A DNA stretch of 11,821 nt from the NCBI GenBank assembly GCA_035370465.1, contig DAOOVW010000046.1, positions 1 through 11,821 on the forward strand. The letters run 5' to 3'. Source of the DNA: a bacterium. Its GTDB lineage: Bacteria; Ratteibacteria; UBA8468; B48-G9; JAFGKM01. Below are positions 7,372 through 11,821 of the stretch, piece after piece. A program made the position numbers and the translations under genes. Position 1 is the stretch's first letter. Each line of letters starts with the position of its first letter. The notes under the pieces are model-generated. The model did no database searches. It was not told the DNA's origin and saw only the letters and a list, made by a program, of their open reading frames with translations.

Positions 7372-7467
7372 TTATCTTTTTCTTTTTTTATGTCTTAATG
7401 CTTTTCTTCTTTTTTTTCTTTTATGTGTTTTTATTTTCATCCTTTTTCTTTTTTTACCAGATGGCAT
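7372..7467 (-). CDS. 31-residue AURKAIP1/COX24-domain protein (bS22/mS38-like ribosomal peptide)
   Basis: This short gene encodes an extremely basic 31-residue peptide beginning MPSGKKRKRMKIKTHKRKK and ending RHKKRKR, with only Lys, Arg, His and a few small residues. The pattern PSGKKRKR-x-K-x-x-THKRKKR-x-x-x-x-RHKK is that of bacterial AURKAIP1/COX24-domain peptides, related to mitochondrial mS38 and mycobacterial bS22, which bind the small ribosomal subunit near the decoding region. The ribosomal role is inferred from that family. Support for it being real: AAAGGAG (7473-7479) lies 5 nt before the ATG, and its TAA abuts the TPR gene start, giving tight coupling. It could be missed by any minimum-length gene cutoff. 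The low-complexity AAA/AGA coding makes a chance run conceivable, but the motif match is specific. Confidence 0.8.
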   Translation of the reverse strand: MPSGKKRKRMKIKTHKRKKRRKALRHKKRKR

Positions 7468-7493
7468 ATTTTCTCCTTTTCAATTTTATAGAT

Positions 7494-7521
7494 TTTATAA
7501 TATTTTTACTCCAAAAAACAA
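7494..7521 (-). promoter_or_regulatory. Weak candidate promoter in the hisG to COX24-type gap
   Basis: In the 119-bp gap after hisG, TTGTTT (7516-7521) and TATAAA (7494-7499) are 16 bp apart on the minus strand, upstream of the COX24-type gene's ribosome site. The -35 match is poor and the region is AT-rich, so this is only a possible internal promoter for the small gene, TPR gene and dxs. No convincing terminator follows hisG. Confidence 0.25.
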
Positions 7522-7586
7522 TTTTGCTATTCTTTCAAAGAAATATCTTCCTACTATTAATTATTAACATATTTTGTAAGAAGTGT

Positions 7587-8465
7587 TTAATATATTACCT
7601 TATTTAGTGAATATTCAACAATACCTTCTGCTCCTGCCTTTTTTAATTTTGGAATAAGGTCCTTTACAATATTTTTATCAACAATTGTTTCAATTGCTAC
7701 CCATTTTTCATCTGCAAGTGGAGAAATAGTCGGCTTTTTTATTGCTGGTAGAATTTTTATAATTTTTGATAAGTCCTCTTTTTTCAAATTCATTTTTAGT
7801 CCGACTTTTCCTTCTGAAATTAAAGCACCATTTAAAAGCAATGAAATATTTTTTATTTTTTCCCTTTTCCAGTTGTCTTTCCATGCATCTTTATTTGCAA
7901 TTAAACGAGGGGTTGATTCCATAATTACTTCAATAATTTTTAGATTATGAGAAAAAAGGGTAGAGCCAGTTTCAGTTATCTCAACAATTGCATCAACAAC
8001 TTTGCCTGCTTTTATCTCAGTTGCTCCATAGGAAAATTCAACTTTTGCTTTTATCCCTCTTTTTTTAAGAAAATCATTCGTTAAGTTAACAAGTTCAGTA
8101 GCAATAAGTTTTCCTTCTAAATCTTCAACTTTTCTTATATTTGACTTTTCTGGAACTGCAATAACAATTTTGACAGGCATAAAACCCTGTTTTGAATAAA
8201 CAAGTTCACAAACCTCAATAACATCTGCTCTATTTTCTGTTATCCAGTCCTTTCCTGCAATACCAGTATCAAAAGTCCCTAATTCTACATATCTTGGTAT
8301 CTCCTGAGTTCTTAAAAGAACACACTCAATTTCAGGGTCATCAACAGATAAGAAATAACTCCTTGAAGTGGAAAAAATTTCAAACCCTGCTTTTTTAAAA
8401 ATCGTAAAAGTTGTTTCTTGCAATGACCCTTTTGGTAAAACAAGTTTAAGTTTTTTCTTTTTCAT
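7587..8465 (-). CDS. hisG: ATP phosphoribosyltransferase, long form
   Basis: Catalyses the first, committed step of histidine biosynthesis: ATP + PRPP to N1-phosphoribosyl-ATP. The 292-residue length is that of the long HisG with a C-terminal regulatory domain, so HisZ is not required and feedback inhibition by histidine is expected. Motifs: LPKGSLQE (10-17); GTFDTGIAGKDWI (63-75); the family signature across E150 to L170, including IVEITETGSTL for PRPP phosphate binding; then a ferredoxin-like ACT-type regulatory domain from about 205 with ISPLADEKWVAIETIV and GAEGIVEYSLNKVI near the end. The ATG is set by AGGAG (8472-8476), 6 nt upstream. Its first 20 bp overlap the end of accA. No other his gene is nearby, so this hisG is separated from a canonical histidine operon. 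Confidence 0.96.
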   Translation of the reverse strand: MKKKKLKLVLPKGSLQETTFTIFKKAGFEIFSTSRSYFLSVDDPEIECVLLRTQEIPRYVELGTFDTGIAGKDWITENRADVIEVCELVYSKQGFMPVKIVIAVPEKSNIRKVEDLEGKLIATELVNLTNDFLKKRGIKAKVEFSYGATEIKAGKVVDAIVEITETGSTLFSHNLKIIEVIMESTPRLIANKDAWKDNWKREKIKNISLLLNGALISEGKVGLKMNLKKEDLSKIIKILPAIKKPTISPLADEKWVAIETIVDKNIVKDLIPKLKKAGAEGIVEYSLNKVIY

Positions 8466-9414
8466 CTAGCGCTCCTATTTTTCTGTATTTTTGATACCTT
8501 AATTCAACGAGGTCTTCAATGTCTATTGTTTTTAATTCTCTTAAATTTTTATCAATCGCTCCTTCCATATTCTTAAATGTCTCATCCCAGTTTGAATGGG
8601 CTCCTCCAATAGGTTCGGATATAATTTCGTCAATAATTCCTAATTGATAAATTTCCTTAGCAGTCAATTTAAGCGATTTTGCTGCATCTTCAACTGCATT
8701 CTGGTTTTTCCATAAAATTGAAGCACATCCTTCAGGCGAAATTACAGAATATATTGCAAATTCCTGCATCAAAATTCTATCTCCTACGCCAATTGCAAGA
8801 GCACCACCACTTCCTCCCTCTCCAATAATTATACATATAATAGGGGTTTTCAAAAGAGACATTTCAAGTAAATTTTCAGCGATTGTTAATGCCTGTCCTT
8901 TTTCTTCTGCTTCAATATCTGGTTGTGCCCCAGGAGTATCAATAAATGTAATAACAGGTAAATGAAGTTTTTCTGCAAGTTTCATAACTCTTCTTGCTTT
9001 TCTGTATCCTTCTGGATGAGCCATCCCAAATTTTCTTTCGATATTTTCTTTGGTATCTTTCCCTTTTTGATGTCCTACAATTGTAACAGTTATTCCTTTA
9101 AATTTCCCTATACCAGCAATTATTGAAGTATCATCTCCTGAGATTCTATCACCATGCAATTCAAAAAAATCATCAAAAATTTTATTGATATAATCTTGTG
9201 TATGTGGCCTTTCTGGATGCCTTGCAATTTGAACAATTTGCCAGGCAGTTAAGTTGGAAAAAATCTCTTTTGTTTTCTCTATAAGTTGGTATTTCAATTT
9301 TAAAATTTCTCCTCCAACTTCAGAAGAACCATTTTTCCTTGCTTTTTCTAATTGCTCAATTCTTCTTTCAATTTCTTCAATTGGTTTTTCAAAAGGTAGA
9401 TATTTTTTTCTCAT
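8446..9414 (-). CDS. accA: Acetyl-CoA carboxylase carboxyltransferase, alpha subunit
   Basis: With AccD it forms the cytoplasmic carboxyltransferase that moves the carboxyl group from biotin on AccB to acetyl-CoA, giving malonyl-CoA for fatty acid synthesis. The 322 residues match the usual AccA length (E. coli 319). It shows an N-terminal helical region (about 10-55), ARHPERPHTQDYI (64-76), HGDR (87-90), GHQKGKDTKENIERKFGMAH (114-133), DTPGAQPDIEAEEKGQ (159-174), GEGGSGGALAIGVGD (198-212, oxyanion region) and SVISPEGCASILWK (223-236). AccD, AccB and AccC are not in the window. The ATG follows the gatC stop by 1 bp with no clear ribosome site, so translation is probably coupled. It overlaps hisG by 20 bp at the 3' end. 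Confidence 0.97.
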   Translation of the reverse strand: MRKKYLPFEKPIEEIERRIEQLEKARKNGSSEVGGEILKLKYQLIEKTKEIFSNLTAWQIVQIARHPERPHTQDYINKIFDDFFELHGDRISGDDTSIIAGIGKFKGITVTIVGHQKGKDTKENIERKFGMAHPEGYRKARRVMKLAEKLHLPVITFIDTPGAQPDIEAEEKGQALTIAENLLEMSLLKTPIICIIIGEGGSGGALAIGVGDRILMQEFAIYSVISPEGCASILWKNQNAVEDAAKSLKLTAKEIYQLGIIDEIISEPIGGAHSNWDETFKNMEGAIDKNLRELKTIDIEDLVELRYQKYRKIGALDEKEKT

Positions 9415-9415
9415 T

Positions 9416-9709
9416 TTAAATTATTTTTGGGACTTTAAAAAAATCACCTTTTCTTTCGGGAGCATTTTTTAATATTTCATCATTAGATAGGTGTCTTTCC
9501 ACTATATCTTTTCTAAATACATTTTTTACAGGGTGGCTATGATAGGTTGGTTCAACATCTTCTGTGTCCAATTTTTCTAATTGTGAAACATAATTTAAAA
9601 TTTTTTCAAGGTCAGAACAGATTTTTTCTTTTTCCTGTTCATTTAAAGAAATCCTTGCTAAATCTCCTAAATAATCAACATCATCCTTTTTAATTATTTT
9701 TTTCTCCAT
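9416..9709 (-). CDS. gatC: Asp-tRNA(Asn)/Glu-tRNA(Gln) amidotransferase subunit C
   Basis: GatC is the small stabilising subunit of GatCAB, which amidates misacylated Glu-tRNA(Gln) or Asp-tRNA(Asn). The 97-residue protein has the typical layout: two N-terminal helices (DDVDYLGDLARISLNEQEK), a linker with LEKILNYVSQLEKLDTEDVEPT, then the extended tail with R-KD-x-V-x-x-x-LS-x-x-x-x-L-x-NAPE-x-x-x-x-FF-x-VP-x-II. The end GDFFKVPKII is diagnostic. gatA and gatB do not follow; accA does, so the amidotransferase genes are split in this genome. The ATG at 9709 has no ribosome site. A good promoter places its predicted transcript start at that ATG, suggesting leaderless translation. Confidence 0.95.
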   Translation of the reverse strand: MEKKIIKKDDVDYLGDLARISLNEQEKEKICSDLEKILNYVSQLEKLDTEDVEPTYHSHPVKNVFRKDIVERHLSNDEILKNAPERKGDFFKVPKII

Positions 9710-9715
9710 ACTTTA

Positions 9716-9744
9716 AGTTTATTTCAAAAAAACAAAAAAGTCAA
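9716..9744 (-). promoter_or_regulatory. Promoter of the gatC-accA-hisG run
   Basis: On the minus strand, TTGACT (9739-9744) and TAAACT (9716-9721) are exactly 17 bp apart. The -35 box matches 5 of 6 consensus positions and the -10 box 4 of 6. If initiation occurs 7 nt beyond the -10 box, the first transcribed base is 9709, the A of the gatC ATG. The surrounding 169-bp gap has no other gene and no clear terminator for the restriction gene. Confidence 0.6.
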
Positions 9745-9878
9745 CTTCTTCACTTCTATGGTATTTCTCAAAAATAAAAATACTAAAAGTAAAGTTAAAA
9801 CAGATTTTTGTTTTTTTTGTTTCCTAAATTGTATTAAAAATTTTAAGATTTTTGAAATGTAATCAATGGAAACTGCAC

Positions 9879-10586
9879 TTATAATACTTTTTCTCTATGT
9901 TTAAAACATAGGTCTAATTTAGATGGTAAAACCCTAAAACCCGTTCCATGGTCATGTTTTTTACCATTTGAGTATTGTCCGATTCTTATATCTACTAATA
10001 TTGTTCCTTCTTTTAATAGATGGACAAAATTTTCTAAAATTGAAACCACTTAATAACCATGCCTCATTAAACCAAAATTCTTCGTTTTCACCTCTTCCTC
10101 TTGATTCTGCTTTCACATATAATAATTTAGGAAGTTTTTTCTCAAAAGATTTTTTTAGCGTTTCTTTATCCCAATATCCAACAATTTCATTTTCAGGAGT
10201 TATAATATTTATATTATCTTCTTGAATGTCAATTTTAAAACCGGCCTTCCCTTTCAGTTGATTAAATTCCTTAGCATTTACTGTGGTATGTAATTCTTTC
10301 TTTTTATTATCTTTACCAGATTCATAGCCAAATCTTTCTAATAAAATAGAGTTTGCTTTGGGCGGTAATGGAGATTTAGTAAATAAAGTTAGCATACTGG
10401 TAGCGTTTTTTCTCGCTGATTTCAATTCTATCATTTTTGCATTTGGTCCAGGTATATTATTTTCCTTTATCCCTAAAAGATCTCAAGGGTTTTTCCTATA
10501 CCAGTATTACCTTTTCTATGAGTTTTAATATATCCTTTCTCTTTTATTTCTTGTAGTTTTTCAATAAGCAAAAAATATTCTTTCAT
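9879..10586 (-). pseudogene. MvaI/BcnI-family type II restriction endonuclease, broken by two frameshifts
   Basis: The ATG at 10586 overlaps the methyltransferase stop as ATGA. The first frame reads MKEYFLLIEKLQEIKEKGYI and on to THRKGNTGIGKTLE, then stops at 10473. Dropping back one base at about 10483 continues as DLLGIKENNIPGPNAKMIEL and KSARKN, then GYWDKETLKKSFEKKLPKLL and ESRGRGENEEFWFNEAWLLS. At about 10035 one extra base must be skipped, giving ENFVHLLKEGTILVDIRIG and KKHDHGTGFRVLPSKLDL, with stop at 9879. The assembled 235 residues match MvaI (about 246) and BcnI (about 238), including the catalytic E-x-K as IELK and the HDHGTGFRVLPSKLDL tail. The position five before that Glu is Asn (GPNAKMIE), where MvaI has a metal-binding Asp; this is either a further lesion or a natural variant. 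These enzymes cut CC-N-GG-type sites. The protein is probably inactive unless the frameshifts are sequencing errors. Confidence 0.85.
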
Positions 10587-11488
10587 GGTCGCCAAAAATC
10601 AAGTATATACTCAAATGTAGTACTTAAAGTTATATAGTTACTAGGATAGCCAAAAATACCTACTTTATTTACTAAATTTCTTTTATCCCAAATAATAATA
10701 TTTCTTAATTTGTAACCTATCTCCTCCATTGCTTCAATAATATAAGAGTGTGTAGGATACCTATGATTGTTCTCCCATAAATCGTTAATATTAATAACAC
10801 AATGTGCCTTTGGTTTTAACAAAGGTAAAATTTGTCTATAAATTTCTGATAACGCTTGTATATAATCCGTTAATTTCATAGTACCTAAATCATTTGGATG
10901 ATTTGAATATTGCTGAATTTTTTTGTAATGTTTATTATTTCTTAAATCACTTCTTAAACTTTTATTTAATCTTTCATGATTCAACATATTTGCATAAGGT
11001 GGTGAAGTTACACATAAAGCAATAGTTGTGTTTTCAAGATAATTAGGGATGTTTATTGCATCATCACAAATAGCAATTTGTTTAGTTTCATCGTTAGATA
11101 TAAATAAATCTGGATTTTGTAATCTTTCATTTGCAAAATCGATATATTTTTGATTTAAATCAAAGCCAACTGCATTTCTTCCTAAATCTTTAGCAGCAAT
11201 TAAAGTTGTTCCAATACCAACAAAAGGGTCTAATACTAATTCTCCTTTATGAGTAAAAAGTTCAATACATTTTTTAGGCAAAGCAATAGGAAAAACGGCA
11301 GGATGAATATCCTTATCTCTAATATCTCTTTTTTCATAATAAAATTCCCAAATTGCTACCTGTCCTTTAACCCACTCCTTGGGAGTTAGACAATTTATAT
11401 GGGATTTTGGACAATTACACTTTCTTTTGTAATCAATATCTAATTTTTTAGAGTTCTTTTTTTCTTCTCTTATTTTTATGTCTGACAT
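10583..11488 (-). CDS. Type II DNA methyltransferase with SPPY motif (probably cytosine-N4)
   Basis: A 301-residue S-adenosylmethionine-dependent DNA methylase. Motif order is X-like HPAVFP (62-67), motif I LDPFVGIGTT (86-95) for AdoMet binding, motif II GFDLN (108-112), then catalytic motif IV TSPPY (161-165), followed by a variable, His/Asn/Lys-rich region (about 166-205) and a conserved C-terminal part. Ser-Pro-Pro-Tyr is typical of N4-cytosine methylases, with some N6-adenine exceptions. Its partner is a MvaI/BcnI-family nuclease, whose known methylases are N4-cytosine type, so protection of a CC-N-GG-like site is inferred. The N-terminal Cys24, Cys26, His30 and Cys33 could bind metal, which is speculative. 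It overlaps the nuclease ATG by 4 bp, a usual restriction-modification arrangement; no controller gene is seen. With the nuclease broken it looks like an orphan methylase. Confidence 0.92.
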   Translation of the reverse strand: MSDIKIREEKKNSKKLDIDYKRKCNCPKSHINCLTPKEWVKGQVAIWEFYYEKRDIRDKDIHPAVFPIALPKKCIELFTHKGELVLDPFVGIGTTLIAAKDLGRNAVGFDLNQKYIDFANERLQNPDLFISNDETKQIAICDDAINIPNYLENTTIALCVTSPPYANMLNHERLNKSLRSDLRNNKHYKKIQQYSNHPNDLGTMKLTDYIQALSEIYRQILPLLKPKAHCVININDLWENNHRYPTHSYIIEAMEEIGYKLRNIIIWDKRNLVNKVGIFGYPSNYITLSTTFEYILDFWRP

Positions 11489-11507
11489 TTTTTAACCGTT
11501 TGTTTAT

Positions 11508-11537
11508 ATAATACCAGATAAGTTAAAATTAAGTAAA
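11508..11537 (-). promoter_or_regulatory. Candidate promoter of the methyltransferase gene
   Basis: On the minus strand TTTACT (11532-11537) is 18 bp from TATTAT (11508-11513), followed by a leader of about 13 nt to the ATG at 11488. The leader has no good ribosome site. Readthrough from the tRNA gene upstream is an alternative source of transcript, as no terminator is visible in the 73-bp gap. Confidence 0.4.
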
Positions 11538-11561
11538 GATTTTTGTTGTTTTTAAGATAAG

Positions 11562-11652
11562 CGGAGGGGGTGGGAGTTGAACCCACGGTAGCGCGTTTCC
11601 ACGCTACAACGGATTAGCAATCCGCCGCACTAGGCCTCTATGCGACCCCTCC
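11562..11652 (-). tRNA. tRNA-Ser (anticodon GCU)
   Basis: The 91-nt minus-strand sequence folds as a class II tRNA. The acceptor stem is GGAGGGG with CCCCTCC, discriminator G at 11562. The D arm is closed by GCA/TGC with GG in the loop. The anticodon loop TTGCTAA carries GCT at 11616-11618, read as Ser for AGC/AGU. The long variable arm is GTAGCG/CGCTAC. The T arm is GTGGG-TTCAACT-CCCAC. The CCA end is not encoded; CTT follows the discriminator, so a CCA-adding enzyme is needed. Its position beside a restriction-modification block fits the tendency of accessory DNA to sit near tRNA genes. Confidence 0.97.
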
Positions 11653-11660
11653 TTTTACTC

Positions 11661-11690
11661 ATTATACCATTTACCTCTCCCATATTGCAA
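11661..11690 (-). promoter_or_regulatory. Promoter of tRNA-Ser
   Basis: A perfect -10 TATAAT (11661-11666 on the minus strand) has a -35-like TTGCAA (11685-11690) 18 bp upstream. The expected start near 11654 leaves a leader of only about 2 nt before the mature tRNA at 11652. Confidence 0.65.
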
Positions 11691-11750
11691 TTTATCAGCA
11701 TTCCACAAAAATAATCTCCAAGAAAGAGGATAGTTTCCTCATAAATAAAT

Positions 11751-11780
11751 TTGATAAAGATAAAGTCCATCCTGTATATA
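11751..11780 (+). promoter_or_regulatory. Candidate plus-strand promoter for the gene leaving the right edge
   Basis: TTGATA (11751-11756) and TATATA (11775-11780) are 18 bp apart. Transcription would start near 11787, giving a short leader that includes AAAGGAG (11793-11799). The -10 box overlaps the left arm of a perfect inverted repeat. Confidence 0.4.
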
Positions 11781-11812
11781 TGAATAAAAAAGAAAGGAGA
11801 TATACAGGATGG
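11767..11812. repeat. Perfect 13-bp inverted repeat flanking a ribosome binding site
   Basis: CCATCCTGTATAT (11767-11779) and ATATACAGGATGG (11800-11812) are exact reverse complements separated by 20 bp. The left arm overlaps the candidate -10 box, the right arm contains the ATG at 11809, and the loop holds AAAGGAG. This could be a paired operator, an RNA hairpin controlling translation if transcription starts further upstream, or part of the end of a mobile element. There is no T-run after it, so it is not a standard terminator. Confidence 0.7.
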
Positions 11813-11821
11813 TCACAAAAA
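11809..11821 (+). CDS. Probable start of a plus-strand gene, cut by the right edge
   Basis: ATG at 11809 follows AAAGGAG (11793-11799) by 9 nt and opens M-V-T-K before the window ends. An alternative frame from ATG at 11780 (MNKKERRYTGWSQK) is also open but has no ribosome site. Too little is present to name a product. It would be the only plus-strand gene in the window. Confidence 0.35.

Noticed and set aside
9895..9911. Palindrome CTATGTTTAAAACATAG near the end of the nuclease gene
   Set aside because: It is explained by the coding sequence for L-C-F-K-H-R in the restored frame; it is AT-rich and lacks a following T-run, so it is not a convincing terminator.
9961..10434. Stand-alone 157-codon hypothetical gene
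   Set aside because: It is the middle piece of the frameshifted MvaI/BcnI-type nuclease; both flanks continue the family in other frames, and the natural start is the ATGA overlap at 10586.
10473..10500. Programmed -1 frameshift at CTTGAGATC
   Set aside because: There is no slippery heptamer or obvious downstream structure, and a second shift in the opposite direction is needed; decay or sequencing error is simpler.
11767..11812. Intrinsic terminator for the tRNA or a plus-strand gene
   Set aside because: The stem is perfect, but no U-run follows on either strand, and it overlaps a promoter and start codon.
1..11821. CRISPR array or tandem repeats
   Set aside because: No regularly spaced direct repeats were seen anywhere; the A/T runs reflect base composition.

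Overview
This window comes from an AT-rich bacterial genome (about 30% GC by eye) with short intergenic gaps and heavy use of AAA, GAA and AGA codons. Every confident gene reads on the minus strand, so transcription runs from high to low coordinates. A dicluster ferredoxin of 2-oxoacid:ferredoxin oxidoreductase type, full de novo HisG, Dxs (MEP pathway), GatC, and a 31-residue AURKAIP1/COX24-type basic protein suggest an anaerobic Gram-negative-type bacterium, possibly of an uncultured phylum. The lineage is a guess. No 16S or other taxonomic marker is present.

Layout in transcription order. (1) At the right edge (11653-11821) is a perfect 13-bp inverted repeat overlapping a candidate promoter and the start of a plus-strand gene that leaves the window. 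(2) tRNA-Ser(GCU) lies at 11562-11652. (3) A type II restriction-modification pair follows: an apparently intact SPPY-motif DNA methyltransferase (10583-11488), overlapping by ATGA a MvaI/BcnI-family endonuclease gene (9879-10586) broken by two single-base frameshifts. (4) A housekeeping run follows: gatC, accA, hisG, a tiny bS22/mS38-like gene, a TPR lipoprotein gene and dxs. Apart from the 119-bp gap after hisG, these genes touch or overlap. gatC has a good sigma70-type promoter whose predicted start falls on its ATG, implying a leaderless mRNA. (5) A roughly 150-bp GC-rich nested palindrome (4011-4159), looking like a dispersed MITE/REP-like repeat, separates dxs from the next group. (6) The second run is nadK, a KorD-like 2x[4Fe-4S] ferredoxin, and three tandem TIM-barrel sugar isomerase/epimerase paralogues, with TAATG and 23-bp overlaps followed by gaps of 15 and 24 bp. 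(7) At the left edge is the N-terminal part of a MerR/excisionase-type helix-turn-helix protein.

How the parts fit together: the housekeeping run covers tRNA-dependent amidation (GatC), malonyl-CoA formation (AccA), histidine biosynthesis (HisG), a probable ribosomal small-subunit peptide, an envelope TPR lipoprotein and isoprenoid precursor synthesis (Dxs). The second run joins NADP supply and electron transfer to three carbohydrate epimerase-type enzymes of unknown substrate. The restriction-modification block looks like an accessory insertion between a tRNA gene and the housekeeping operon, now apparently reduced to an orphan methylase. I did not find a clearly new multi-gene defence or mobile system. 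The best leads are the decayed restriction gene, the orphan KorD-like ferredoxin linked to epimerases, the leaderless gatC start, the tiny COX24-type gene and the two palindromic elements.
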